Shown here in pieces: positions 1 through 12,469 of a stretch of DNA of 64,000 nt (position 1 is the stretch's first letter; each line of letters opens with the position of its first letter). Where the stretch lies: contig NC_135201.1 of NCBI RefSeq assembly GCF_050948175.1, positions 8,184,001 to 8,248,000 of the forward strand, read 5' to 3'. The translations under genes and the position numbers were made by a program. The notes beneath the pieces are model-generated. The model searched no databases. It saw nothing but the letters and a program-made list of their open reading frames with translations, and was not told the DNA's origin. Origin of the DNA: Xylocopa sonorina. Lineage: Eukaryota; Arthropoda; Insecta; Hymenoptera; Apidae.

Positions 1-310
1 GAGTGAGTGAGAATGTGAGAGAGAGCGTGTGTGAAAGAGAATATAAGTGAGTGAGAATGAGAGAGAGAGAAAGATGTGTGTGTGTGTAAGTGAAAGAGTA
101 AGAGTGAGTGAGAGTGAGAGAGAGTGTGTGTGTGAGTGAGATTGAGAAAGAGTGAGAGAGAGTGAGAATGATTGAATGTGAGACAGAGTGTGTGTGCAAG
201 TGAAAGAGAGTGAAAGAGTGAGTGAGAGAGTGTGTGTGTGAGTGAGAAAAAGTGAGAAAGAGAGTGAGTGTGTGAAAGAGAGAGAGAGTGAGAGTAAGAT
301 GAAGAAGGAA
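1..310. repeat. GA/GT simple-sequence tract
   Basis: Almost pure purine-rich simple sequence of interleaved GAGA, GTGT and GTGA words (GAGTGAGTGAGA, GTGTGTGTGAGTGAG), compound and degenerate rather than one clean motif. The window opens inside it, so its left end is unknown. Confidence 0.95.
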
Positions 311-1870
311 AGAGGAAAATATCAAGCAGTATCGCTTTCAAACTCTTCCTCCCCCCTTTTTTCAATCCGACGAAACCTTTCGCGTGTTCCCGATCGAGAG
401 TCGAGGAAAAGGACGAGGGTTGGTTCGAAGGGGCGAGGATCTTGAATTTCAGGAGGTGCCAAGAGGCAACCATTAAAGGCAGTGCCCGAAATCGAACTCG
501 CCGGACGGAAAACGCAATGACAGCTCGGTTCGTTTACCCTACTCTCGATTATCCCTTCTCTCCTCTCGACGGACACTGTCCGAGGGACACCAGCTTCCGA
601 TTTTCTGCCAGTTACACACGAAGGCCCTTTTTCGCGAGCACAACCATCGCAATATATATACAACCTTCATTTTTTTCATCGATGAGCACTCGTTCTTCAC
701 GTTCCAGATCTGATTCGTCCCTTTCGATTTTTAGGGGGTGAACGTTCGTCACGTTTGGGCGTGGCTCCAGCTGTTTAGAGAGAGAGTTAACCCTTCCATT
801 GTTTTTTGGGGCTGAACGATTCACGTTCGTAGATCGATGGGATTTTTTTATATATTTTTTTGTGTTCTATCGAATTGGTTTTTTTTTTTTAGTTATTGTA
901 TTGATGTTCTTTTGGAAGGTTTGAAGGAACGTTTTAATTGGAGATACAGATTCGACCATTTATCGCGATTAATGGAACGTTATCGAGCTGTGTTCACGCA
1001 TCGTTCCATCAAAATTACCGATTAGACGAGATTGACTGTAACGTGGAAATATTGAAAGTCCGCCGCGAATTAGTTGGCTAGATCGATCACGTGTATTAAG
1101 CGAAGAATTAGGTGAAGCTGATAAGCTTTTAACAAGATTCCACGGCACATAAAATGTACCAGGAACGATCTCAGTTACCTTACTAGATCATCCCTTAATG
1201 AAACAAGCTGAAAAGCGTTCGCCTTAATAAAAACCGGAATTCCGTTTAACTCGCGAATTTTATCGTCACATTCCGTTAGTTACGCGAAAAATAATTGAAC
1301 GCGTCTGGTAATTCAGCGATACCAACCCCCTTTGCATCCTCGTGCGCGTTTGTAAATTATTCAAACTCCAAAGCACTCAGTATTTTTTTTTTTTGTTTCA
1401 AAGAAAATAAAATTCTTTTTCTTCAGGAAAAAATCACTGGTAGTGCGCGCGAGTAAAATGTTAACAATTGACCAGAGTCCATCGAGCCGTAAGCGCCTCG
1501 TTTTGTCGAAACTACCCCCTCGCGCGACAATGGCTTCGCCTTAACGCGGAATAAAGGTCCGCGGCGGGCGTACAGCGTTTCCATGGCTGCGAACGTGACG
1601 AAAGTGGATTAAAATTGAACCAGGCTTGAACTCGATTAGGGTTTCGATCATAAGACACAAAAAAAAAAAATAGAACGGCGTGTTCGAAGCGGGGGATTAC
1701 GATGTCGACGAACTTGACAAACAGACGTCGAACGAGGACTGGAATAAAAAATGCGAGCCCTCTTTTAGGGCCACGATCGAAACGAACTGAGACGATTAGA
1801 GTGGAGACGTGTTGGAGGGTTGTGGAAATCGTTCGATCGTTTCGAGTGTGTTCAGATGCGAGCTAGTTGA
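311..1870. other. unique non-coding block
   Basis: Single-copy sequence, CpG-rich near both ends and AT-richer at 830-1440, with poly-T and poly-A runs near 1381 and 1660. An acceptor-like GAATTTCAG at about 444 is followed by an open frame to about 741 with no donor and no recognisable protein. I see no supported gene. Confidence 0.6.
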
Positions 1871-2322
1871 ACGTTCGAATAGGAAGCGCCCTCGATTTTA
1901 ACGATGGAATGTAAAATTCTAAGATCTGGCGACTCAAGTTATTAACTATTGTTGCTAAATAAAAGTGAATACAGTAACAAGAGAATCGTGGATTTTAGAA
2001 GAATAATGGCTTCTTAATTATTATTAAAAAACGGTCGAATAAGAAACGCCCTCGATTGTAATTATGGAATGTAAAGTTCTATGATTTGGTGAGTTATCAA
2101 TTATTGTTTGCAAAACGTGAATACAACAGTAAGGGAATCGTGGATTTTAACAAAGTAATGACTTCTTAATTATTATTAAAAGAGCGCCTCGATCGTAACG
2201 ATGGAATGTAAAATTCTAAGATCTGATGGGTCAAGTTATTAGTTATTCTTGCAAACGTGAATACAACAATAAGAAAATGGTGAATTTCAGAAGAGCAATG
2301 GCTTCTTAATTATTATTAAAAA
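1871..2322. repeat. tandem array, 3 copies of 137-160 bp
   Basis: The anchor CTCGATT/CTCGATC followed by ATGGAATGTAAA starts at 1891, 2051 and 2188. Each unit closes with GGCTTCTTAATTATTATTAAA or a near match. Copies are diverged with small indels. Confidence 0.92.
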
Positions 2323-2756
2323 CTGAGGAAGATTCCGTGACACTGGTCAAACGATTATTATCAACGTAACGCAAATATGTGTGCGAAATTTCCGTTAAAC
2401 GCTAGACTACCGATCGCCGGCCATTCTGTTTGCGCACAACCCACCCTTTTCTCTCAGCCCCTCGCGGCGCGCGCGTGCATATGTTTGCGTTGCCGAAAAT
2501 TCGATATTTCCCTTAACTCCTTTGGCAAATCGCGCGCCACCGCTTTCAATTACCGTCCCACGTCGGAATCGTTTATGCAGCCAACCAGCGACGCTGTCCC
2601 GCGGTACGTATTTCCGGCTAAACACGCGTGGACGCGCTTCTTCTCCTCCCGTTGGATAATCGAAGGGTGTCGTTACATTTTCCACGCACCTGTTGCCCGG
2701 CTGAAATATTCGCCACGGATATCTGTTTTAAGGGAATTCGAATTCTGATTTTTTTC
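2323..2756. other. unique CpG-rich block
   Basis: Open on both strands for 90-120 codons, which is common in such low-stop sequence. There is no splice context or recognisable protein. Confidence 0.5.
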
Positions 2757-3690
2757 TCACCCCTTTCGAGGAGATTCGAATTCGTGCAAGATGTTACTTG
2801 TGAGGATTAAGTAATAAGAATTTTATGATAAACAGAGTGAAAATTTGTTCTTTTTACGCTTGAGAATTGCTAATTAACACTGAAAACGCTTTTACACCCC
2901 TTTTGCACCCTTTTCGAAGAGATTCGAATTCGTGCAAGATGTTACTTGTGAGGATTAAGTAATAAGAATTTTATGATAAACAGAGTGAAAGTTTGTTCTT
3001 TTTACGCTTGAGAATTGCTAATTAACACTGAAAACGCTTTTACACCCCTTTCGCACCCTTTTCGAGGAGATTTGGATTCGTGCAAAATGTTACTTGCAGA
3101 TTGGAATACAAAGGATTAAGTAATTAGAATTTTATGATAAACGAAGTGAAATTCTGTTCTTTTTATGCTTGAAAATTGATAATTAACACTGAAACCCCTT
3201 TTGCACCCTTTTTACACCCCTTTTGAGGAGATTTGAATTCGTCTAAGATGTTACTTGTAAATTTGAATACAAAGGATTAAGTAATAAGCAATTTATGATA
3301 AACAGAGTGAAAGCTTGTTTCTTTCACGCTTGAGAATTGCCAACTAAATCTGAAACCCGTTTTGCAACCCTTCTCACCCCTCTCGAGGAGATTCGAATTT
3401 GTGCAAGATGTTACTTGTAAATTTGAATACAGAGGATTAAGTAATAAGAATTTTATGATCTACAGAGTGAAAATTTGTTATTTTTACTACGCTTGAGAAT
3501 TGCCAACTAGCGCTGAAACCTTTTTTACACCCCTTTCGAGGAGATTCAAATTCGTGCAAGGTGCTACTCGTAGATTAGAATACAAAAGATTAAGTAATAA
3601 GCAATTTATGATAAACAGAGTGAAAGCTTGCTCCTCCCACGCTTAAGAATCGCCAATCAACTCTGAAACTCCTTTTTCAACCCTTACTTG
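2757..3690. repeat. tandem array, 6 copies of about 148-161 bp
   Basis: The anchor GAGATT(C/T)GAATTCGT starts at 2771, 2919, 3067, 3228, 3388 and 3541. Units carry ATGTTACTTG, GATTAAGTAATAAG, TTTATGATAAACAGAGTGAAA and a CACCCCTTT linker. The first two copies are almost identical and later ones drift, with a 12-bp indel around GAATACAAA. Confidence 0.96.
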
Positions 3691-5845
3691 TGCCTACTCG
3701 ACACTTGAAGGCCTCTTCCCCATCAATTTTCGTTTCTACGCACGCAAATCGAAATAATCCACCGTTTTTATTCCATTTTCAGGGAGCATCCTCGCGATGC
3801 GATTTATTACACCGAGTGCTTTCAATCATTCGGTGCCCCCTCGGGGGCTGATCAATTTTAATTCAATTCATCGCCACTTGCGTTCATTGATATGCATGAC
3901 GTTCATTGAAACGCACCGCGGTTCCGCGTCTCGACGGTTTTTCTCGTCCATTTGGGCGCGTGGTTGGTCGTTAAAGAAAAAAAAAAAAACAAACAAATAA
4001 ATTATTCTCGTCACCGTTATTTATTTCCATTAATCGTCGAACGTAACGAGTGCGCGATCTCCTCGTCTTGATCCATCTCGTTCGAAAACGGGACGACTCG
4101 GATGAAAAAATGGAGCGGACCGCGGCGCGTAAAGAGGAATTGACGAACGTTTTATCAAAAGAAACTGCAATCGACGAGAACGAGCGCGGACCACGACCGC
4201 TTTCCCCGATCAACTCGGTTGACCACGGTAATTAAAAGTTAACCGTGATAACTGAAATCGACTCGCGCACGCTCGGACCTGGCCGTCGCGACGAAACTTA
4301 TCGACAGCCCCTGCTCTAATTAGGCCAACGATAAAAGTGTGCTCGCAACAACGGGCTCGTCGTGCCGGACATTCGATTATCGCGGACGGAAATTGACGTT
4401 TAACTTCCCCTGGCGAACTTTTTACTTCGCCGTCCTACACTTTTCTCACACCCCCTCCTTCGATCTCGCGCGTGGATCTCTCAGCGTAAACGGATTATAC
4501 TTCTCTGCTCGACGTATCGACGTATGCAGGAGGAGAGGAGGAGAAATCGAGGGTGAAAACTGTCGATGGAAAATCGCGAGCAGGGTTAATCTATGCGCGA
4601 CGAAACGGGGTGACTGGCACGGCGCAATGTTTGGGGGTTAAACGCGTCAGAACCATTCGCGCCATTGATTGATTAATTCGAGGAGATATCGAGATATTCG
4701 AGGAACCCCGCGAATAGCCTGCGAACAGGTTGATCCTATAATAATTCGCGCGAGTGAACCCTGCCACGTGACGATCATTCATAAAAAGAAACCACCCCCT
4801 TGTCGAACTCGTCGAATAGAACGTAACTCGACGCTCGAAACGAATTTTGCCTCGACTCGTAAATGTGCAGATAGTCGTTGGACATGTTTATCTTCTCGTT
4901 GGTGCAAGGAACGTCTGAATCGTTCGATTTGTTCCAGCAATTATCCGATCGTTTCGCTCATCGATTCGCCAACCCTGCACCCTCCTGTTTCACGCGGATA
5001 TTCGCGGGTAGAACCGTGAATTAGCACGATTTACGGTCCATTCACAGTGTAACGAATATTTTGCCAGCGAAAAATATTCTTGGAGCCATTAAGCGATTTA
5101 TCGTCGAGGGTATAAAAGAGACGAGGGGGTGCAGGCGTTGGTAACACGCGGGAAAAAATGAATTCTCTCGGCAGCAGCTGCCTGCTGGTCACCAAACGAA
5201 CGACACCCGGGCCAGTCGAATATTTTTCGGGGTGCTCGCACGGGGGTTGAATAAATTTCCGTGCCACGCGCCCTCGAACCCCGTTTCGAAGTTACATTGT
5301 CGATAAAAAAAAAATTGTACACGCGCAGGATAACAAGGTGGACCAGATAGAGTGGAGAAAAATGGAGGCGCGATTATTCAACCCCCTCTGATCGATGAGA
5401 GTGGACGATTTTGAACGTCGTTGCGTTTATCGCAGAAATTTCTGTCGATTCGTAGAAATGGAGAATTCGAGGATCGACTGCGAGAACGGTTCAAGTTTCA
5501 CTCTCGTGTGCGTTTAATGGTGCTTTGACAAGTGTCTGTTGGACGAGCTGACCAATAGTTCGTCGCGAACGCGGGTCGAGTCGATTTCTTCCCGCGCACC
5601 CCTCTGTTCGCGAGGGCTCGTCGAGATCAAGGGGCCAGTTTGGTTGATTGTGCGCAGCGCTGGTGTGCGTTGCGGCTGGGGAAATTAAATGACGCCGATT
5701 AGGGGCAGTTACCAGCACGTGTCGATTAGGGGTAGTAATCTTACTTTGGTAGACCGCAATGGGCGGGCCGTTTCGCGGGTTCCGATTCTCGCCTTCGTAC
5801 GCGTTCAATTATGAATCACCCTCTGCCGCTCGATCGTCGATCGTC
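3691..5845. other. unique CpG-rich block
   Basis: About 2.1 kb of single-copy sequence with dense CpG and many short open stretches on both strands. Runs at 3797-3930 and 4200-4330 look information-rich, as conserved non-coding DNA often does, but that is only an impression. No exon with both splice sites was found. Confidence 0.5.
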
Positions 5846-6305
5846 GCGTGGAAAAATCGTATTCGTTGAACCATGGCAAAAGGGATGAATCGCGATTCTG
5901 AAATTTTTAGAAATCTACGTGTGTGAGGTTAAATAATGATTTATTTTAAGAAATAACAAACTTTCGCGCGGGAAAATCGTATGCGTTCGATTGTGGCGAA
6001 GAAGATGAATCGAGATTCTGAAATTTTTGGAAATCTACGTGCGTGAGGTTAAATAATGATTTATTTTAACAAATAACAAACTTTCGCGCGGGAAAATCGT
6101 ATGCGTTCGATCGTGGCGAAGAAGATAAATCGTAATTCTTAAATTTTGTGAAACCTACGTGTGTGAGGTTAAATAATGATTTATTTTAACAAATAACAAT
6201 CTTTCGCGCGGAAAAATCGTATGCGTTGGACCATAGCGAAGAGGGTGAATCACGATTCTGAAATTTCGATCGTTGCGCGGAAAAATCGTATGCGTTCGAT
6301 CGTGG
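5846..6305. repeat. tandem array, 4 copies of 120 bp plus a short fifth
   Basis: The anchor G(A/G)AAAATCGTAT starts at 5851, 5971, 6091 and 6211, exactly 120 bp apart, then again at 6280 after only 69 bp. Each unit carries TGGCGAAGAAGATGAATC and GAGGTTAAATAATGATTTA or a near match. Confidence 0.95.
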
Positions 6306-6655
6306 CGAAGAAGATGAATCGCGACTTTTAAATTTTGAGAAACCTACGTGTGTGGGGTTGAATAACGATTGTTTAGAATGACAGAAGAGATAATTTATTT
6401 TAACAAATAGCAAACTTAAACGTGTGCTTGCTGAGGGCTACTTTTCCTCGCATTGCGTCTATTTTCACCCCCTCAATTTGGTGTCAAAAAGAAAAGGGCA
6501 CGCATTTCTTAACCCTCGAAAACGAAGAGAAAGTTTGGAGTCAAACATATATTTAATATCTCCAATCTTCGCTTCGAGGGTCAAGTCTTCTCTTCCACCC
6601 TTCGCAATGGGGTGCAAAGGCGACTACGATGGTCGCCACAAAATGATTTGTCGTC
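6306..6655. repeat. dispersed repeat, copy 1 (also at 12.5 and 12.8 kb)
   Basis: From AATTTTGAGAAACCTACGTG through CTGAGGGCTACTTTTCCTCG to TGGGGTGCAAAGGCGACTAC this block matches 12815-13110 with few changes, and matches 12555-12820 more weakly. It begins inside the last unit of the preceding 120-bp array, so that array unit is part of the longer family. Confidence 0.85.
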
Positions 6656-7102
6656 GAACACGTGGATTCTGAACTGCTAAATATTTATCTAAATTTTGTT
6701 AACGTTACAGCGTTTTATAGTTATTGGTTTCATACGGTTTTATTTGTATGGGATTTTCAATATAGAGGGTGGAACGATGACTCTCGACGTGGACAGGAAA
6801 GTAGTCTTCGAGATTATGAAATGCCTACCGTGAACGCAGCGCTTTGGCGTTCCTTCTTTAACGAACAAATTTTGCGAGAGGAGTTCCAGCCAGGAATCTA
6901 GCTCCAGAGATATTCGTCCGTATCCCGACGTGAATTAAGAGGGACCACCTCCTCGAGTTCTCGTAAAACCAGGGGGCCCTCGTTTATATCTTTCATTTTT
7001 GAGATCAGCTTGCGCTCTTCAGCGATCCACCGTGGACCATCAATTTTTTACTACGCTTCGTGGCTTATTATCAATTACGAAATTGCATCCTCGCGTACCT
7101 CA
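6656..7102. other. unique block, nothing supported
   Basis: A 79-codon open frame (6662-6901, plus) has no recognisable domain and no donor at its end. No other structure seen. Confidence 0.5.
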
Positions 7103-7520
7103 AGCCAGTGCATTCAATTTTGTAATAACGATATGCAATGCAAAATAATTGACAAAACTTCATCGTCCACTCCACAGTATTTTGTACACAAATCACAATC
7201 GAGAGACGCGAGAAAAGAAGCCAAAAAAAAAATTGTCGAAGCTCTTAGAATGTTTAGAAGAGATGAACATGGCAATTGATCGAGAACAGAAGAGCAGAGG
7301 GGTTGAAGTGGATTCAATTTTGTAACGATATTCAACGTAAAATAATTGACAAAATTTCATCGTCCACTCCACAGAATTTTGTACACAAATCACAATCGAG
7401 AGACGCGAGAAAAGAAGCCAAAAAAAAATTGCCAAAGCTCTTAGAATGTTTAGAAGAGACGAGAAAGGAAATTGATCGAGAAGAGAAGAGCAGAGGGGTT
7501 GAAGTGGATTCGAATAAAGC
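7103..7520. repeat. tandem array, 2 copies of 200 bp and a stub
   Basis: ATTCAATTTTGTAA occurs at 7112 and 7312. Units include TTCATCGTCCACTCCACAG, AGAGACGCGAGAAAAGAAGCC and GAGGGGTTGAAGTGGATTC. The last motif recurs at about 7494-7512 as the start of a third, truncated unit. The copies are highly similar. Confidence 0.93.
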
Positions 7521-7934
7521 GCGCGCAGTTAAAAATTCCCGCCACCCCTCGCAGGCATCCGCTCTCGCCTCGAGCGACGGTGGTTTTCCTTATTTCTCGT
7601 CGCTGTTCACCCTCTTCGCTTCCACCCTGTGTATTACAGTGGCGGACAATTCGTCCTGGACCAGGAGTGTCGTAATTTACGGCGCGACTGGCTGGGTATG
7701 ATTTCCAGCGGACGTACCAGGATCACGTCGCGGTGTACAGTTTCATCTCGAGTTTAGTAAAGCTTTGACAGTCAAACTATCCTGGCCGAGGAGATTTCAA
7801 GGAAATGAATTTTCGTTCGGGCCAGGTCGCCATGGAGACGACTGTTGTCCACCAATTCTCCGTGCACCCTCGAAACGGCATCGCGAAATTATTCCTGCGA
7901 CGGTTTTATCAACCCTTGCCCCCACGTTTCTCGC
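7521..7934. other. unique CpG-rich block
   Basis: Single-copy sequence with overlapping short open frames in several frames. No splice-bounded exon or recognisable protein. Confidence 0.5.
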
Positions 7935-8545
7935 GTCTCGCCTCTGACTGTGGCGAGGGGTGCGCTCGATTTACTCTTCAGGGGCTTTGTAATACGTCTG
8001 CGAAGTGAGAGCAATCTTTTTTTATTAATTATTAATTTTAGGATAAGAAGGATGCGTTTTTGGTGTTATGAATCGTATTGCCTTTCGAGAGGGTTGAAAT
8101 TCTCGCCTCTGTTCGTCACAAGGGGTGCGCTCGATTTGCTTTTCAGGGGTTTTGTAATACATCTACGAAGCAAAAGCAATTTTTTCTTTATTAATTGCTA
8201 ATTTTAGGATACGAGAGATGCGTATTTGGCGTTGTGAATCGTATCGCCTCGTTTCGAGAGGGTTGAAATAGTTCGATCGCGTCGACTCGATGACGATTGG
8301 CGAACGTTTCTTCGCGATTTTGCCTCTGTTCGTGGCAAAATATGCGCTCGATTTACTTCTCAGAGGCTTTGTAATACATCTACGAAGCAAAAGCAATTTT
8401 TTTTTTTATTAATTGCTAATTTTAGGATACGAGAGATGCGTTATTGGCGTTGTGAATCGTATCGCCTCGTTTCGAGAGGGTTGAAATTGTCCGATCGCGT
8501 CGGCTCGATGACGATTGGGGAACGTTTCGATGCTCGATTCCATCT
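7935..8545. repeat. tandem array, 3 copies of 165 and 217 bp
   Basis: TGCGCTCGATTT starts at 7961, 8126 and 8343. Units contain GGCTTTGTAATAC, a T-rich tract, TTAGGATACGAGAGATGCG and GTTTCGAGAGGGTTGAAAT. The later units carry an extra segment (GATCGCGTCG, CTCGATGACGATTGG), which explains the longer spacing. Confidence 0.94.
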
Positions 8546-9181
8546 TCCCAGCGGTTTTCAATTTTCCAGTGGCGCGTAGCAATTTTTGCGAAATCGCGAT
8601 CTCGCAATTTCACGGTTGCGAGCGGCCGCCACGGCGCCGCGCGTGAAACATTGAACAGGAATCGGCGGCTCGAGGGGATTAATTATTCAACGGGACGGTT
8701 GACAGCCGAATAAAAATTCATCCTTATCAAAGTTTCATCCTCGAAGCGGAATGTATCGTCGAGTGTCGCGTGCAATCGACACCGCGCGATTTCACCAAGT
8801 GGAAAATACACCCCAGCCCGCGCCGCCCCTCGCAGACCTCGACCCTACAGCGTAAGCCCCCCCTCGAATAGCTTATCTTCGCGCGATAAATCTGCCACGG
8901 ACAAATCAGCTCCTCGTACAGATGCGCGGATGTGTCGTCGTTAATTGCGCGTTATCTGAAGTTCAACCGACCTGGCCCATTGCCTCCTATGTATCATCCC
9001 TTAACGCGTTTTACACCGCCAGCGATTGAAACGCCGCTCGCGAGACGAAAATATTTACAACCCCCTTTGATCGTACCTTTAATCGTCTCTTCCTCTGTGT
9101 CTATTCTTATTTTACTTAAACGTGACAAATTTTTTCGTTTAATAATACTTTAAGACCAAATATATCTGAAAATCAACCCCT
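8546..9181. other. unique CpG-rich block
   Basis: Starts very CpG-rich (8600-8930), becomes T-rich by 9060-9170. No gene or element recognised. Confidence 0.5.
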
Positions 9182-9455
9182 TAAGTTGAAAAGACGCGAT
9201 ATGCTCGTTATGTCTGCTTTCAAAATGGAAATGCACTATCTATTGTTGCTCGATTTAAATGGTAATCGAATTAATATTAGTACAGAATTGCTTTGGACGT
9301 AAGAAAAGTGATAAAAAAATTTGTACGTTGAAAAGACGCGATATTCACGTTACATCTGCTTCCAAAATGGAAATTTACCATCCACAGTTTCCCAATTAAA
9401 CTAACAATCAAATCACTATCGATACAAAGTTGCTTTGGACTTAAGAAACGCGAAA
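9182..9455. repeat. tandem array, 2 copies of 142 bp
   Basis: TTGAAAAGACGCGATAT starts at 9186 and 9328. Both copies then carry a TCTGCTT.CAAAATGGAAAT core and end in TTGCTTTGGAC.TAAGAAA. The copies are moderately diverged. Confidence 0.88.
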
Positions 9456-9907
9456 CGCGACGAAAAATCGAACACCTCGACCGATTCCGTTTTAATTCTC
9501 GCGCGCATCGTCGAGGATAAATCGCGCGAGTATATCGACAGGGTGGTTAATTAACGATCTCGTTGATTTATTCTATCTTGGGTGGCCGCGCGACGCGTGG
9601 CCCGAAATGAGGCGCTCGTAAAAATTGACAAGTGCATTAAATCGGGGCCGATCGCCTCGCGATCGGCAATAAGCCGGCGCACGATTCGAAACCCTCCGCA
9701 GGGGTGGCGTTCGCCGCGCGCAGACGGTATCGACATGTTCGACATCGCTTGGAGAACGAGCCTCCGTTTGACGGTCCCGTAAAATTGACAGCCGTTATCG
9801 AGCATCCTCCGTGGCATGAAAAAGTTTCCCTCCTCCTCCTCCTCCTCTCGTCATTAACGCGCCAACGTTCGCGCGATCCTTCCGCGTTAATCAGCTCGAG
9901 CGATCCG
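9456..9907. other. unique CpG-rich block with a (TCC)n run
   Basis: Single-copy sequence with a short CCTCCTCCTCCTCCTCC microsatellite at about 9829-9846. Overlapping open frames on both strands have no splice context. Confidence 0.6.
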
Positions 9908-10410
9908 CGTTATCGTTTGCACCCTCCTCGACCACCCCTCGCGCAACGTTTCCTCTTTCGACGAATAATCGAGCGTCGATTCATCGCGCGTGAAACTCGT
10001 CAGAGACGATTTCGAAGAAAATTTCTCGTTTTAATTTTGGGGTAAATATCGAGAAGAAAAGAATTATCCTTCAGCGTTATCGTTTGCACCCTCCTCGACC
10101 AACCCTCGCGAAACTTTTCTTCTTTCGATGAATAATCGAGCGTCGATTCATCGCGCGTGAAACTCGTCAGAGACAATTTCGAAGAAAATTTCTGGTTTTA
10201 ATTTTGAGATAAATATCGAGAAGAAAAGAATTATCCTTCAGCGTTATCGTTTGCAACCTCCTCGACCACCCCTCGCGAAACTTTTCCTCTTTCGATGAAT
10301 AATCGAGCGTCGATTGATCGCGCGTGAAACTCGTCAGGGATGATTTCGAAGAAAATTTCTGGTTTCAATTTTATCTTGGGATAAATATCGAGGCAGAAAA
10401 GAATAATGCA
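9908..10410. repeat. tandem array, 3 copies of exactly 167 bp
   Basis: CGTTATCGTTTGCA starts at 9908, 10075 and 10242. Units carry AATAATCGAGCGTCGATT, GCGTGAAACTCGTCAG and AAATATCGAGAAGAAAAGAA. Copies differ mostly by substitutions, so the period is kept. Confidence 0.96.
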
Positions 10411-10415
10411 AATTG

Positions 10416-10440
10416 AAGAGAGAGAGAGAGAGAGAGAGTT
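10416..10440. repeat. (GA)n microsatellite
   Basis: About twelve uninterrupted GA units directly after the 167-bp array. Confidence 0.9.
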
Positions 10441-10750
10441 TTTGAAATTGGTGTACGAATGTGTGTTGTTTTTTGTGTCTCGTCGCAGTCGTGATTATTT
10501 TTCACGGGTCGTGAAACCGTGACGGAGAGGAAAGTCGTGGACGATTTACAGCCGACGGCCGATGTTTCGCGTAAAAGCCGCAAAAATTGCCACTTCACTA
10601 TTTTCTGGCCGCCATTTCTATACACTTTGCCCGATCGTTCGACGCTCGTTTCGTTCCTCCGCCACCGCGGGTACCGTCGATGAATCGGTTTGTCAATTTC
10701 GAGATAACTCGTACTCGCCACTCGAACGGACGGCGTTTGCTAAGGCTGCT
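10441..10750. other. unique block
   Basis: Single-copy CpG-rich sequence. A plus frame at 10562-10915 runs into the next tandem array, so it is not a credible gene. Confidence 0.5.
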
Positions 10751-11070
10751 GTCACACAGAGCCTAGAAAGACCTTTACGTTGCATCAAAAAATATGATTA
10801 TCGATTTATAATTGTCCACTTGTTGAGTATTTATCTTATTGCAAAACTGTATGAATATGGGTGCGACCACACTGAGCTTAGAAAGACCTTTACGTTGCAT
10901 AAAAAAATAGAATAATCGATTTATAATTGTCCACTTGTTGAGTGTTTAGCTCGCTCCAAAATTATATGAATATGGGTGCGACCACACTGAGCTTAGAAAG
11001 ATCTTTACGTTGCATCAAAAAATATGATCATTGATTTATTGAGTGTTTATTTGACTGCAAAACTGTACGG
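10751..11070. repeat. tandem array, 3 copies of exactly 115 bp
   Basis: GAGC(C/T)TAGAAAGA starts at 10759, 10874 and 10989. Units contain CTTTACGTTGCATCAAAAAA, ATTGTCCACTTGTTGAGT and GAATATGGGTGCGACCACAC. The third copy has lost an internal segment. Confidence 0.95.
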
Positions 11071-11642
11071 ATATTTATCCAACGAATAAATCACGATAAA
11101 CTATATTAATATACCGTGTGTACGATAAATTGTAGAGTTATTAATTTTGCAAGAGAAGAGTTCAAACGAGTAAATGAATTCTATGATTATTGATTACGTA
11201 TCTCGTTTTTTTAAATGCATTGAAGAGACGTGGTCGGTGTGAGAGGAGCTTAAACTGGCGCAGCACACTTTTAAATATCGCCTGACACGTCGTACCGCTA
11301 AAATGGCATTCGGTAAATTGCAATTTCTGTCGCCTGAAGGTCTTCCGACGGCGTTTCCTCTGTTCCAGTCGAAATCGAGGTAAAAGGAATTCCGTGGAAC
11401 AAAAACGCGGCGAACAGCCCCTCGCAGTATTTGAGGTTACGACACGCTCGCTTTAATTTTCCTTAAAACGAGGCTGAATCTCCGTGGATCCGTGCTTTAT
11501 ACGCTGCTCTTAATCCCAAACTCGAGGACGTATATCGTCGCTGTTAAATTAATTTTATCTAACCTCGCCTCACCCAATGAATAGTGGAGTAATTGGACCA
11601 ATTTAAGACAACTTATCGATCCGATTCTCGCGATTTTTTATT
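11071..11642. other. unique block, nothing supported
   Basis: AT-rich at the left, CpG-richer after 11230. No repeat, hairpin or exon recognised. Confidence 0.5.
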
Positions 11643-12141
11643 CGATCAATTTTTAATATCACTCGTTTGCCCCTCTTTATTATTTATAATAGCAGTTCGA
11701 GGGGTTCGCGTGGAGTATTAATTAAGGAAAAAATAGCGCGAGCCAATATCAGCCGTTTGACACCAAACATCGTGGCAGTGAACTGAAATCCAGCTCAAAT
11801 AGAAACGCGATCAATTTTAGTATCACTCGTTTGGTCCGTTTTATTATTTATAACAACAGTTCAAGTCGCGTGGAGTATTAATTAAAGAAAAAATAACCAA
11901 TATCAGCCATTTGATACCAAACATCGCGGCAGTGAACTGAAATGCAGCTCAAATAGAAACGCGATCAATTTTAACAACCCTCGTTTGTTCCTCTTTATTA
12001 TTTATAACAACAGTTGAAGTCGTGTGGAGTATTAATTAAGAAAAAAATAGAGTGAGCCAAGCACGCTGGAGATAGTCAACCAGCCGTTTGACACCAAACA
12101 TCGCGGCACTGAACTGAAATCCAGCTCAAATAGAAACGCGG
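11643..12141. repeat. tandem array, 3 copies of 154-165 bp
   Basis: CGATCAATTTT starts at 11643, 11808 and 11962. Each unit carries TTTATTATTTATAA, GTGGAGTATTAATTAA, GACACCAAACATCG and CAGCTCAAATAGAAACGCG. Confidence 0.95.
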
Positions 12142-12469
12142 TTAACCCTTGCAACCCTCAGCGCAAGTGGCGCGGCTGGGAAGCGTTTGCCCCGTTCAGG
12201 ATACCCGCGAAGCCGTCTTTATTAGCCATCAACCAGGGAAACGTCTCGAGTTCTTTATTTTTCCTCTTTTTTTTTCTGCACGAAGAGAACACGTACGACG
12301 CGGCTGCACGCGTGCACTGTCTGCGAGCTTTTATACGGCATCGCGGGACTTTACGCGTGGCTTAGGCCAGTGCTTAGCGAAGCTTTACGTTACTTCCGTG
12401 AACGAAGCGAAGTAGCCTTGCCGCTCAGACCCCTGGTTTGTTTTACATGCGAACACGAGTCGAATTTTC
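12142..12469. other. unique CpG-rich block
   Basis: Single-copy, open for 88 codons on the plus strand without a recognisable protein or splice sites. Confidence 0.5.
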